Below, piece after piece: positions 45,296 through 55,162 of a stretch of 64,000 nucleotides of DNA. Under the pieces are notes generated by a model. It saw nothing but the letters and a program-made list of their open reading frames with translations, did not search any database and had not been told where the DNA came from. Origin of the DNA: Deltaproteobacteria bacterium. Its GTDB lineage: Bacteria; Desulfobacterota; Desulfarculia; Adiutricales; Adiutricaceae. A program made the position numbers and the translations under genes. The stretch covers positions 1-64,000 of the forward strand of contig JAISEL010000112.1 in the NCBI GenBank assembly GCA_031264185.1. Reading direction: 5' to 3'. Numbering within the stretch: position 1 is the stretch's first letter; each line of letters begins with the position of its first letter.

Positions 45296-48200
45296 TTATT
45301 CGAGTCCAGGCTCAAGACCTATTACCATGGAGTCTTTAGACAGGGTAAAGCCGGTATTAAGAGCCTCCCGCCAGGAAATTACAGTATTGCCGATACCCTT
45401 ATCTTTCTCGACTGAGACATCGGTTATACTGCCGCCTAAAGAAGTCCGGGCTGTTACTGAATTGGCTGTTACATAGAAGCTCGCTTCTGTGGCCAGATTA
45501 TCGCCGACCAGAACGCCTCCGGGTACTAAATTGACAGGATCAGTCAGAGCTGATTCCGCATTTTCCGGCGCATTAGAGAAGGCTGAATAGAGCATAGGAG
45601 ACGGAAGACCGGTAAAAGTATCCAGCAGATACATATAGCTTTTTCCAAGATCTCCGCAGAAGCTGGTAACGGTGTTAGGTTCAAAGGAGGTAAAGGCCAT
45701 CAAGGACACTCCGTTGCCAAGCCCGGTTATCTTGGGCTGGGTTATGGATATCTCAAAATTGTCAGTAATTCCTGGCTGAAGGACCCTGCTGATATCCAAT
45801 TGGCGTTTGTAGCCTATGAACTTGTCGCTCTTAATCGCATCTGCAAGGACGGTATAGGTTGTGGTCCCGCCTGTACCCAGAGTTAATCCTGCCTGAGCCT
45901 TTAGGCCTGCCACCATTCCGCCCCGATAAACCGAAGCCCCGGTCAAATCGGCCAGTTTATTGAGTTCCAAAGTCCTGTCGGAATAGGTCATCTTACCGTT
46001 AATGTCCGTTTCTTCCTTGACCCCGTAGAGGAACTGCAAGTGATTTTCGCGGCAGGCTGCCGTGTTGACAGCAGCGCAGGGAGTTAAATCCTGAATGCCC
46101 CAGAGCCGCCCGGTAGCGAATATGACCCAGAGATTCCCTTTGTTGTCATAGGTGGAATTTACCGCGCCGGTTACCGGCCGATCTGTGGAGATAAAACGTT
46201 CAAGCTTCCAGGCGTTCGGAGCCAACGGCTGAGAAGTGGAAGAATCGGACATCACCAGTCTGTAAACAGCCCCGCTGTCGAGACAGGTTGACTCAACCCG
46301 GCTGATTGTTAGACCATAATATACGAGATTATCATTCCAGGTGCCGGTTCTTTTGTTGCCCTGGGGCAGAGGGATAAAATTCTCGGTAAAGAAACTGTTA
46401 GCCTCAGAAACAATTAAGTTGTTTCCTGTATTAAGCTCCGCCCCGGTACCGGCGTCAAGAACTATCAGCCTGGCATTCTGGTCGCTGTAGCCATCGTATG
46501 GTGAGTGCTGACCGTATACAACTTGACCGTTACTTGAGAAAGTGTCAGTTTTCGGACCGCTGGGAATGACCACATACCACTTGCCGCCGGAAGTCACCAC
46601 TGAAGGGGCGCCGACACTTAAGCCCATTGTTTCGCCGCTGTACCGCCAAAGGAATTTCGGTTCAGCTTCAGGATTGGTCACATCCAGACAGAACAGTTCG
46701 GAATAAAAATTCTGAATCACGCCGTCAGAAGAATCAGGATCGGAAATTGGCCTTCCTCCCAGCCGCAGTCCTCCGATGAGTATCGTCCGCCATTCCCCGC
46801 TGATCTTGACATCGGCCAGGAGGGGTTTCATGTCAACATAATATGAATGAACATAATCAGGATTAGGAAGCCACTGCAATTGAGGCAGAACAGAAGTCGG
46901 GACGTATGCCCAGACTTCAGCACCCAATTCATGTTTCGCGGAATCACCTAGGCCATAACCCACCAAACCTTCGGCCAGAGAACCGTAGAAGCCCATATTG
47001 ATGGCGTGGAAAATGCCGTCGTTACTGCCAACATAGACCATCTGCCTTCTGCCGCCCTGGGCGACCCTGAATTCTCCGTAGGTGTAGTCACCGTAAATGG
47101 TGTCATAATTAAAGGATGGCGGACCTACAATAATAGGTTTGGAGTTGATGATATCCGCCAGTCTCCAGACAATAGTGGCCGGACTGGATCCCCAGGGATT
47201 AGCGATGGTTCTGGTGCGCCACCCGGGAACTTCGGCCCCCTGAATGTACTCAACCAGCTTTTTGGTGTAAGCAGCCTTGGTGTTTTGAATACCAGCCACC
47301 GTTGGCAGGACTTCCCGGAAATTATCATGAAGCATATATTTTTCTAATATCGCCAGGGAACCGTCGGAGGTGTTAAAAAGAGGCAGCTGCGCACTTCCGT
47401 CGGGCTGGCCAAAATAAATCCGTCTCTTCCCGCCTGACTTGGTAGCCGCAGTGCTGTATGAACGGCTTCCCGTCAGAAGCTTGTCGCCGAACGGATCAAG
47501 CTCGGCTAACCACTGGCCGGTATCCCAGACGCTGTTGATTCTGTGGATATTGGGAGGACTGTCCAGGACCACCGGATTGTTGTTGCCATAGGGATCGGTG
47601 CACCGGCTGACCGTCGAAGCCGTATAGCAGTCCGGAAGAATGGCCGGCACCTTATAGGGGTTGTTAAAGGTCAGGATATTATCGCCGTCGTTGTCAATGG
47701 TGGACAGTTTGAGTTTGTGATCGCCGTTGGTGTCTTCCCGCAGATTGCCGTACTTATCAACAAATAATCCGTAAACAGTGCCCACCCAGCGAACTTTCTG
47801 AGAATCGTCATCAGGGTTGGTATATTCGGGGTAGTAAGCTGTCTGAACGGAAATGCCTCCGCCTAAAACGGAATTGACAGAGGCTGAGGTAGCCGTGCCG
47901 GTTGTAATTGAACTGGCAATGGTCCGGAAAGCTTCGGTTAATTTATCCGGAAGCTCGGCAATATTTGTAGCCTGGAAATAGTTTTTGGGTTCGCCTTCGG
48001 GGTTTTCCCATTCACCGGGATCAGGGATGCCGTTATTGTTGCTGTCCGAAAAACCGCCGTATTTCGCAGCCATCCACATAGGATTTTGCAGAACTTCATT
48101 GTTTGAGCCGGAGGAAGAGAAACTGAACGTCCTTATCTGGGTGCTGGTGCCGGGGCTTTGTTTACACGGTGACGGACCGTTTGAATAGGCACAGCCAGGA

Positions 48201-50728
48201 GGAGTCAGAAAATTGGAGGCCGGCGGGGAGCCAAGATTTAAATCCAGATATGTCCCGTCATATGTGGTCCCGCTGATAGTGTAACCGAGACCGTGACTCC
48301 CGCCGGAGGCGGTGCGGTGCATCCTGGAGAAAACAGCCACCCCGGAAACGGTAATGGAATTCAGATCGACCATGTCATTCATGGTCACGACATCAGTTGG
48401 GTTTTGAACGAAATAGTAATTTGCCCCCTGGTTTCTGAAAACGCCTGACACATAATTGGCATTGCCGGCCAGAGTGTTCAGGTTGGACGAAGAGCGAAAC
48501 CTGGCGTTGGTCGTACTGTTGGTCAGCAAAACGACCTTGTATTCGACAACCATGTCCATTTCCCAATCATCGCCCATACCGAAGTCGGAAAAATTGACCT
48601 GGATGGTGAAGCTGATGGGCAGACCGTTTTTGTCGGTTTCCATATCAGTCAAAAAATAGTTCAGAAAACTCAAAACTTTGTTACAGGCGTTGTAAAGGCC
48701 GCTTGAACACCGGTTGGTGGTGTTAAGCGGCAGCACCGATACCCGGCGGCCGTCTTTTAGATCAAGCTTCAGCTCGGGAAAGGCCGCACTCATGGTTACG
48801 GAGTAAACATCAATGGGCATTTTATTGGATGTCCGGCTCATATTATGAGTATGGGCGTAATATGCCGCTGAGGCCACGGCATAGGTCCCTCTGTAGGACG
48901 GCCCCATCGGGCACAGACCTTTGACATCGTCTAAGGTGGAGATGGTTTTAGGCGAACAGTCATCCGTGTCCGCCTTGGCATAAAAATATTTTTTCGAACC
49001 TCCAATACCCTCATTCAGAGAGATGGCCTTCAAATAGGAGGCGACATTGAACTGCTTTGGCAGAGCCGAATTGACCACTCCCGGCATCAGATCGTATGAA
49101 TTCAAATCATTGGAAGCGGAAATATCATCTCCGTCAAAACTGGTATCAATGTCACTTATCAGCATGACGACAGGTTTGGAACACTCTGACGGATTCAGCC
49201 GCCCACTCCAGCTTTTCAGGGAATTAGCCGTTAAAAGCTTATTAATGGGGCTCTTCAGGTACGGACTGCCTCCTAAGGCGGCCCCTGAACGATCGCCGTC
49301 TTCTCCGTTTGAGAAGCTGGAGGTCGGTGATGTTTTACCGACCAGATAACGGATCGATTCAAAGAGCATCTCACCCATCGGGTTCCCCCAGGAATTGAGG
49401 TCGCTGTATAAAATTTCGGCGTTGCCTCCTTCATAACCATAAATCCACCGGCCGGAAATCTGCAGTTTGTCAAAGGCCCACATCAGGCCGCTGGTAAGAA
49501 ACTGGCCGGTTGCCGGGTTGATGGAATTAGTCAGGGAAGCGACGTGGTTTCGCATTATTCCGCCTTTGGCCCGCAAGCTGTCATTGAAACCACCGGTCAT
49601 CAGACCAAACCGCATTTTTCCGTTTCCGCCGTATTCCTGAAGAAGGCCGGTCGGCTTATAAACTTGCTTGGGCGCATCGCCGTACAGGGTACATTGCTCG
49701 CCTTGAGCCACAGCCTTATCGCTGGAGTCAGCTTTGGAGCAGACCTTGACAGTGGCTCTCCAGGATTTGACATTGCTGTCAGTCAGACATCCGGCTCCGG
49801 CGTTGGGAACCGGGCGGGACTGCATGATCCAGTCCCAATAATGACCGGCCGTCCCGCTCCCGCAGCCGTTGTTGGAGGCATTGGCATAGAACTGCAGAAC
49901 CGGAAAGATGTTGCCGTCGGCTGAACTAGCCGTGCCCCTTGGATCCCAAGGGCCGTATTGGCTGCGATCACGCGTTCTGGCGAAATAGTGGCCGGTATTG
50001 CTGTTTGGTTTGGCAAAGGGCGTATATTTCGTTATGTCAAAATAGACGTTAAAGGGAGTGCGGTTCCAGGCGTTGTCAGCCATCACCTCGGATCCCCAGA
50101 TGGAAGCATCATGGGGAACGAAGGAAGGCTCAAGAAAAGTATCCGTGTCTGTGTCAACGACTCTGGAGCCTCCGTACAGGATTTTCCTGACAACGTCCAT
50201 CCGGCTGGAAATTATGAAATTCAGCCAGTTGCCGCTGAAGGTTTTTTTTCCGCCAGACGTCACGCCCCGGCAAATACCGTGTTTGGAGCGATACGACGGA
50301 ATATAAGCCTTCAGACCGGCAGGACGGTTGCTGTTTATTGTCGCCTGGGAATCATCCGGGACAGTGAAAGCAACCCTGTAAAAATATCTGCTGTTCTCTG
50401 TGGCGCGATGATTCGAACCGCCTTCCGGACCGGTATGAACATAGCATGAATCAGGATCAAAGTAGCCGATATAAGTGGCGGCGGGGTTAAAGCCGGTATC
50501 AAGGCGTCCGTCGCCGTCGATGTCAACGATTAAGCCGGCGTAACCCTGATAAAACATTTTCAGGTCTTTTGAGACAGCCAGTAAAACCTCCGGGACGGTT
50601 ACCCCGGTGGCCGTAAAGGGCTGGGTCTCATAATTTTCCCTAAGAGGCGGGTTGGCCCCGAATAGCGGAGAGGCAACCTGAAAAGTGATAACCAGAGACA
50701 TTATTAACATAAACTTAATTTTGAACAT
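45296..50728 (-). CDS. pilY1: PilY1/PilC-like type IV pilus tip and assembly protein
   Basis: A 1810-residue exported protein. It has a signal peptide (IKFMLIMSLVITFQVASPLFG), an N-terminal variable region with a Ca-binding-like loop VDIDGDGRLDTG, a long Ser/Gly/Asn-rich middle that includes SDSNNNGIPDPGEWENPEG, and the conserved C-terminal beta-propeller beginning near residue 1225 with RRQMVYVGSNDGIFHAINM. PilY1 proteins sit at the pilus tip, bind calcium and act in adhesion and retraction control. GAGG lies seven bases before the ATG. Last gene of the minor-pilin operon, 9 nt after pilX. Confidence 0.9.
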   Translation of the reverse strand: MFKIKFMLIMSLVITFQVASPLFGANPPLRENYETQPFTATGVTVPEVLLAVSKDLKMFYQGYAGLIVDIDGDGRLDTGFNPAATYIGYFDPDSCYVHTGPEGGSNHRATENSRYFYRVAFTVPDDSQATINSNRPAGLKAYIPSYRSKHGICRGVTSGGKKTFSGNWLNFIISSRMDVVRKILYGGSRVVDTDTDTFLEPSFVPHDASIWGSEVMADNAWNRTPFNVYFDITKYTPFAKPNSNTGHYFARTRDRSQYGPWDPRGTASSADGNIFPVLQFYANASNNGCGSGTAGHYWDWIMQSRPVPNAGAGCLTDSNVKSWRATVKVCSKADSSDKAVAQGEQCTLYGDAPKQVYKPTGLLQEYGGNGKMRFGLMTGGFNDSLRAKGGIMRNHVASLTNSINPATGQFLTSGLMWAFDKLQISGRWIYGYEGGNAEILYSDLNSWGNPMGEMLFESIRYLVGKTSPTSSFSNGEDGDRSGAALGGSPYLKSPINKLLTANSLKSWSGRLNPSECSKPVVMLISDIDTSFDGDDISASNDLNSYDLMPGVVNSALPKQFNVASYLKAISLNEGIGGSKKYFYAKADTDDCSPKTISTLDDVKGLCPMGPSYRGTYAVASAAYYAHTHNMSRTSNKMPIDVYSVTMSAAFPELKLDLKDGRRVSVLPLNTTNRCSSGLYNACNKVLSFLNYFLTDMETDKNGLPISFTIQVNFSDFGMGDDWEMDMVVEYKVVLLTNSTTNARFRSSSNLNTLAGNANYVSGVFRNQGANYYFVQNPTDVVTMNDMVDLNSITVSGVAVFSRMHRTASGGSHGLGYTISGTTYDGTYLDLNLGSPPASNFLTPPGCAYSNGPSPCKQSPGTSTQIRTFSFSSSGSNNEVLQNPMWMAAKYGGFSDSNNNGIPDPGEWENPEGEPKNYFQATNIAELPDKLTEAFRTIASSITTGTATSASVNSVLGGGISVQTAYYPEYTNPDDDSQKVRWVGTVYGLFVDKYGNLREDTNGDHKLKLSTIDNDGDNILTFNNPYKVPAILPDCYTASTVSRCTDPYGNNNPVVLDSPPNIHRINSVWDTGQWLAELDPFGDKLLTGSRSYSTAATKSGGKRRIYFGQPDGSAQLPLFNTSDGSLAILEKYMLHDNFREVLPTVAGIQNTKAAYTKKLVEYIQGAEVPGWRTRTIANPWGSSPATIVWRLADIINSKPIIVGPPSFNYDTIYGDYTYGEFRVAQGGRRQMVYVGSNDGIFHAINMGFYGSLAEGLVGYGLGDSAKHELGAEVWAYVPTSVLPQLQWLPNPDYVHSYYVDMKPLLADVKISGEWRTILIGGLRLGGRPISDPDSSDGVIQNFYSELFCLDVTNPEAEPKFLWRYSGETMGLSVGAPSVVTSGGKWYVVIPSGPKTDTFSSNGQVVYGQHSPYDGYSDQNARLIVLDAGTGAELNTGNNLIVSEANSFFTENFIPLPQGNKRTGTWNDNLVYYGLTISRVESTCLDSGAVYRLVMSDSSTSQPLAPNAWKLERFISTDRPVTGAVNSTYDNKGNLWVIFATGRLWGIQDLTPCAAVNTAACRENHLQFLYGVKEETDINGKMTYSDRTLELNKLADLTGASVYRGGMVAGLKAQAGLTLGTGGTTTYTVLADAIKSDKFIGYKRQLDISRVLQPGITDNFEISITQPKITGLGNGVSLMAFTSFEPNTVTSFCGDLGKSYMYLLDTFTGLPSPMLYSAFSNAPENAESALTDPVNLVPGGVLVGDNLATEASFYVTANSVTARTSLGGSITDVSVEKDKGIGNTVISWREALNTGFTLSKDSMVIGLEPGLE

Positions 50729-50737
50729 AACAGGCCT

Positions 50738-51376
50738 CTATAATAATTCACGGTATATTGAAGTTACTATTGAATGAGGATCATCAAAATCATTATCTAT
50801 AGACATGGGAGTAGCATCAATAGTTATGACCAGGTTGATCTGGACTCCGGAACCGGCTGAGAAGTCGTACATATCGCCTACTCCAAGGGAGTACCCTTCC
50901 GAGATGGGCTCTTTGATTTCCATGTTGACGACAGCCGAAGCCACCTCCTTATCGCCTACTTTAAAAACAATATGAGGCGGACGAAGAGGATCGGAGTTCT
51001 GGGCATCCAAGTAACGCTGGAGATAGTCAAAATTAGTTGACTCTTGCTGGAGTTTGGCCAGATTAAAGCGGGCCGTGTCAATTTCCACAGTCATTGGAAA
51101 TTTAGGGTCAGACGAGGTGGACAGAATAGCAGTTGGGGATCCTAGTTCAGGATGAAGAAGGATTCGGGAGATCAACGTAGCAATCCGCTCCGTGGAATCC
51201 GCTGTATTAAAAGCCTCCCGCCCAGTTCGATTATTGCCGGAAACAGAAAGCTCGACCATGCTATTGGAAACCAGGACAAAACCCATCATGGCGATAAGGG
51301 CCAAAATTGCCAGAACATATACTAAAATCATGCCCTCAGGCATTTGTTTTGTTTTTTTAGCATTCGAACTGATCAT
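50738..51376 (-). CDS. pilX: PilX-like minor pilin / pilus assembly protein
   Basis: A 212-residue protein with a single N-terminal membrane helix GMILVYVLAILALIAMMGFV followed by VSNSMVELSVSGNNRTGREAF, as in PilX N-terminal domains (these lack the classic GFTLIE site but keep the helix). The C-terminus is soluble. Position between pilV and pilY1 is the normal order of the fimT-pilW-pilV-pilX-pilY1 cluster. It helps prime pilus assembly at the inner membrane. Confidence 0.85.
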   Translation of the reverse strand: MISSNAKKTKQMPEGMILVYVLAILALIAMMGFVLVSNSMVELSVSGNNRTGREAFNTADSTERIATLISRILLHPELGSPTAILSTSSDPKFPMTVEIDTARFNLAKLQQESTNFDYLQRYLDAQNSDPLRPPHIVFKVGDKEVASAVVNMEIKEPISEGYSLGVGDMYDFSAGSGVQINLVITIDATPMSIDNDFDDPHSIVTSIYRELL

Positions 51377-51433
51377 AATTCACCATAAAAGCGTAAAACA
51401 TGATGTTACACCATAAACAGAACATTTATCGTA

Positions 51434-51898
51434 TTAGAAAGAAAAGGATGTAACAACACCGCTGTAAGTTATTTCTTGCCGCCCGATTCTGTCTAACCAA
51501 CTGACTGCTATTTCAATTTGATGGCTAAAAGAAGTAGGTGTCTTGGGAAAAAAACTGACTGTTCTGGAAAAAATGAAACTATCGCAGCCCGGAGGAGTGC
51601 AAACCTGACCCAGGCGGTTAATATTGTTAGTTACAACCACAGGCGTATGAGTTGCCTCATAAGTCAGTTCGGCAAAAGTGAGGGCTCTCAGGCGTTCCAG
51701 CTCAGATTCAGCCAGAAATGTAGCTACCGTGATATTGTCAGCGTAACTAAAACCCTTAAGAGAGATAGTGAGCATCTTGGAAGCGGCCAGACAACCGAAA
51801 GCTAATACAAAAACGGTTACAAGAATTTCAACTAAGGTAAAACCGCCTGACAGATGAGCTTTTTTTATTTTATTTTCAGAAATACAATCCGTTTCCAT
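51434..51898 (-). CDS. pilV: PilV-like minor pilin
   Basis: A 154-residue prepilin. The prepilin-peptidase site is SGGFTLVEILVTVFVLAFG with Glu at +5. The ATG at 51896-51898 is preferred to one seven codons earlier because AGAGG lies about six bases before it. The body has TFLAESELERLRAL typical of PilV and a Cys pair CTPPGC that may form a loop. Part of the minor-pilin operon. Confidence 0.85.
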   Translation of the reverse strand: METDCISENKIKKAHLSGGFTLVEILVTVFVLAFGCLAASKMLTISLKGFSYADNITVATFLAESELERLRALTFAELTYEATHTPVVVTNNINRLGQVCTPPGCDSFIFSRTVSFFPKTPTSFSHQIEIAVSWLDRIGRQEITYSGVVTSFSF

Positions 51899-51930
51899 TG
51901 TCTGCCTCTGACATGACACAATCGCTAAAT

Positions 51931-52518
51931 TTAAGAAATTGGCAATGTAGTTTGCTCGGTGGAGATTCGCCCCGCATCATTGCTCAACGAAATCTGCCAC
52001 CCAAGGGGTGACTTGCTGAGATCAGCAGTATCAATGTGTAAAAAGAGATCGAATGGTCTAGGATCAGAAAAAACACGGCTGTCGGGCATGAAAATGGCCC
52101 AGTATATACCTGGGTATGAAACACTGCCGTCTGATATAGTTGGTTTCGGCAATTTTACGGCCATCACATTGCGATGAAACACGCGACGCCCATTCTGAAC
52201 AGAGATCCAGTCAGTCACCGCTGTCCCCGTAAAAGAGGCGACCTGGGTAGTTACCACACAGGTATCATCCACAGCCTTGGAGCAATTTAAAACGACCCTG
52301 ACCGGTTTCTGGCTGGTAGCGGCCAGCAATCTGGCTTTTTGCAGCAGACCGTCAAAGGCTTTGGCTTCAGACCTGACTCTATATCCTGGAACATAGCGGT
52401 TCATGGCAGCGTAAGTAACGACAGCCATCAGCGCGATAAGAGCCACAACGATTATTAATTCAATCAAGGAAAAGCCTGAAGACATCTTCCTGATTTTTAG
52501 GCTGGCAGAAATCGTCAT
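51931..52518 (-). CDS. fimT: GspH/FimT-family pseudopilin
   Basis: A 195-residue prepilin with the cleavage site SSGFSLIELIIVVALIALMAVVTYA near the N-terminus and a GspH-type body (AFDGLLQKARLLAATSQKPV). The start codon shares its A with the pilW stop (TAATG), showing coupling. Cys pair at CSKAVDDTC. It is the FimT/PilH-like component of the type IV pilus initiation complex. Confidence 0.85.
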   Translation of the reverse strand: MTISASLKIRKMSSGFSLIELIIVVALIALMAVVTYAAMNRYVPGYRVRSEAKAFDGLLQKARLLAATSQKPVRVVLNCSKAVDDTCVVTTQVASFTGTAVTDWISVQNGRRVFHRNVMAVKLPKPTISDGSVSYPGIYWAIFMPDSRVFSDPRPFDLFLHIDTADLSKSPLGWQISLSNDAGRISTEQTTLPIS

Positions 52519-53642
52519 TATTGGTAGTTCCTCAAGAAAATCAGTTCAGACAAACTGTTACGTCTTCTCCCATCTGAAACTGTCCCCGCTGAATGGTTAT
52601 ATAAAGGCGGACGAACAGCCCGTAATTGAGGATCTTCATAACCTGAACGGGAGGTCATGGCGACAGCTACGGCCTTCACGGATTCGGATTTGAGTCTGGC
52701 CGAGCTTATAAGCGGGGTGTCTGTTACACGCTCCAGATCAACTGCATCATGATCAAAGTAATAAAAAAACTGCATGTCCTCAATGTTATTGGCCACAACG
52801 GCTGACTTAGTGGCCGGATCATCATAAGCGGCCCTCCCCTGGTCATGGTAAACGGCCATCAGACGGCTGCTGGATTCATCTACGTAGTATGTGACTAGCG
52901 TTATATCCCGTAAATTATAGACAGTGGAACCTGAAACGGGAAAGCTGGAAGGTATTCCGGAAGCAGGGGTGAATCGGCCGTTGGTAACAAAATCAATGGT
53001 CCGGGATGATTCTGAAAAATCTTTGACTTCCACAATGATTGATTCGGTGTTATTAACTAAGGCAATTATATCACCCTTAGCCATGGTGTCGGGGAATATT
53101 TCATCTTTGAGAGTCATTTTGGGGGAGACATACTCTCCGACTACCCCAATTGGAGAAGCGAATTCCAGTTCAGACTTGAAGATTGTGACCATGTCAGAAT
53201 GATCCGCTCCACCGTCTATCCCGAAAATAGCTCTGAATCCGGCTTCGGAACTGTCAGGATTCTTGAACCAGCCGGCGGCGGTGAAGACACTGGGGTCACC
53301 GCTAGTTATGGTTATCTGGGCAGGAACATAGGCCTGGATAAGCTCCACGCTATTACCGAGTATATAAAAACCATTGCCGGCTGAACGCAAATCGCGGCCG
53401 AGAATGTACAATGCCGCTCTAAGGTTTTGCTGCTGCTGGATAAAAGACTCTTCTCTGAGGTAATGAGCGGAATTAAGCCGGTAGATAGAGAAGCTGATAC
53501 CAGCGACAATCATGGCCAAGGCCGTGACAACTAGCAATTCAACCAGAGTCAATCCGTCTTTTAACGACCGGGAAGGTCTTATCACAGGCTGACTGACCGG
53601 AAATGGTCTGAGCCTCTGGGATGTCTTATTATTGATTCTCAC
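52518..53642 (-). CDS. pilW: PilW-like minor pilin
   Basis: A 374-residue prepilin and first pilin gene of the operon. It has a long basic leader, then DGLTLVELLVVTALAMIVAG, a class III-type site where Leu replaces Phe at +1, and a body beginning RAALYILGRDLRSAGNGF, which is the PilW signature. Large beta-rich C-terminus. It is the minor pilin that caps or nucleates the pilus. Confidence 0.87.
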   Translation of the reverse strand: MRINNKTSQRLRPFPVSQPVIRPSRSLKDGLTLVELLVVTALAMIVAGISFSIYRLNSAHYLREESFIQQQQNLRAALYILGRDLRSAGNGFYILGNSVELIQAYVPAQITITSGDPSVFTAAGWFKNPDSSEAGFRAIFGIDGGADHSDMVTIFKSELEFASPIGVVGEYVSPKMTLKDEIFPDTMAKGDIIALVNNTESIIVEVKDFSESSRTIDFVTNGRFTPASGIPSSFPVSGSTVYNLRDITLVTYYVDESSSRLMAVYHDQGRAAYDDPATKSAVVANNIEDMQFFYYFDHDAVDLERVTDTPLISSARLKSESVKAVAVAMTSRSGYEDPQLRAVRPPLYNHSAGTVSDGRRRNSLSELIFLRNYQ

Positions 53643-53950
53643 TATAATCCCCTAAAATTAGCCTTCACAATGAAATCCGTATCATAAAAGGCAATCAGCA
53701 GGAATTCCAAACTAACTTCTTAAGTCTCTAGTTAGAGCAGCTTTGATAAACTTCTCATCAGCCAGAAAAAAAGCTGATCGAATGTCAGGGACATATTTTT
53801 TGGAAAATAACCGTATTTCAATTAGAAGAGCATTGTACCCGCACCCAGCTGTCAATTTTTCTATAAGCACGCCAGGCAACACTCTAACTTTGGGTTATGG
53901 TGAAACGGATATTAACTATCAGATAAAGACACCAATTAAATCAATTTTTA
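53643..53950. other. Intergenic region before pilW
   Basis: About 300 bp between the zinc-ribbon stop and pilW. A 96-codon plus frame overlaps it and the zinc-ribbon 3' end, but it has no ribosome-binding site and no family. The pilus operon promoter is probably here. Confidence 0.35.
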
Positions 53951-54709
53951 TCAATCATTCGATGCTAAAAGAAGAACTACAGGATCTTTATCTTGCGAAA
54001 CAGACGCTTCTATCCTATCATTATACCATTTAATTGATAATTCAGCTGCATCAGCGTCTTTTTTAAGACAAACACCTTTAAATTTAACACCTTCTATAGT
54101 TCTTTTTGACCAAACACGCATCGAAACTATTTCTTGACAGTGAGCAGGAGATAAATTATTGACTAAATGCTTGTATATCTTTGACTCCCGGCCACTGTAG
54201 GAGATTTCTCTTTCCAACGTCCTTTTTGTTCTGATGTCTTGGCGGAGAGACAGTAAATCTCTGGTCAGCTCCTTATCAGAATAGATGTTCGGCTCACGCC
54301 GGACTTGAGACTGAACTGCCGGAGGGTCCAGGCTAGCTCCAACATAACTCAAAGGAATTAAAGCCAAGAAGGCTATTATTATAATAGCAAAGGACATAAT
54401 ACCCAACTTGGATGCCAATCTTGAGGTCGATGGCCTGTACAACAGATCCGAAGCTTTGATGGGAATGTCAGTGTCCTTTTCTTTTATATTAGTAACAATA
54501 TTATCTATTTTACTATGAATATCAGAATTATGAAAATTCACCCCATCATTTAACCCTAATTGACTGCTTATATCTAACAATTGAGGATGAAAACGTTCAC
54601 TGCAGTTGGGGCACCTCGCCCAAATCTTTGGGTCCTCAAATTTAGCCAAAAGGCTCGGATCAGATACTTTAAAAGATGATTTGCAGTTAGGACAAATAAT
54701 TTTCGACAT
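53951..54709 (-). CDS. MJ0042-type zinc-ribbon membrane protein
   Basis: 252 residues starting at ATG 54709; an earlier in-frame ATG at 54799 would add 30 residues unlike the family. It begins MSKIICPNCKSSFKV, then WARCPNCSERFHP, the MJ0042 zinc finger found in many deltaproteobacterial proteins. After a linker is one membrane helix (LGIMSFAIIIIAFLALIPLSYVGA), then a soluble C-terminal domain of about 110 residues. Such proteins are often encoded beside pilus or motility genes, but the role is unknown. GGTGG lies eight bases before the ATG. Confidence 0.8.
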   Translation of the reverse strand: MSKIICPNCKSSFKVSDPSLLAKFEDPKIWARCPNCSERFHPQLLDISSQLGLNDGVNFHNSDIHSKIDNIVTNIKEKDTDIPIKASDLLYRPSTSRLASKLGIMSFAIIIIAFLALIPLSYVGASLDPPAVQSQVRREPNIYSDKELTRDLLSLRQDIRTKRTLEREISYSGRESKIYKHLVNNLSPAHCQEIVSMRVWSKRTIEGVKFKGVCLKKDADAAELSIKWYNDRIEASVSQDKDPVVLLLASND

Positions 54710-54972
54710 CGCAATACCACCATGCCATGAATCAGAGTAACGTAAACCGGAACTTATCCGAAAAACTTTGGAGTCTGACAGGTCTGCTGTGATTAGCAAT
54801 CAAATCTGCTTAAAGTCGCTTAACCGCACCATTTTTTATATGCAATAACGGTGCCAACGCCCCTGAGTTTAAAAAGCAAACCGTTTAGGTTAGGCCGTTT
54901 TTCCGTGACCGGCATATGAATACTTGAAAGAGGCAAAATCACAGTTCCCTAACCACTAATTTAGAGCTGCAT

Positions 54973-55162
54973 GGTTGCCTGCAAGGTAACCAGCAATGGA
55001 CAAAAGAAACATGGTACTCGGCCGAAGATCGCTGTTCATCCGAATCTTCAGCGTGTAAATCCCGACCGAAGGCCGGGGAAAACGCCACTTCCTTGAGTTT
55101 AATTTCAGTTAGAGTAGCCTAAATAATCGCACTTAACGGGTTAACCTACGGAGAAAACGTAG
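54973..55162 (-). ncRNA. Candidate structured RNA or leader upstream of zinc-ribbon gene
   Basis: A GC-richer island with four stems: GGTTGCCT/AGGTAACC (54973-54991), GAAGAT/ATCTTC (55024-55049), CCCGACC/GGCCGGG (55061-55077, three-base loop) and CTACG/CGTAG (55146-55162). No tmRNA, RNase P, SRP or riboswitch signature could be recognised. On the minus strand it would be about 260 nt upstream of the zinc-ribbon start and so might be a 5' leader. Strand and function uncertain. Confidence 0.25.

Noticed and set aside
53743-54033. 96-codon plus frame before pilW
   Set aside because: Overlaps the 3' end of the zinc-ribbon gene on the opposite strand, no Shine-Dalgarno, no recognisable domain.
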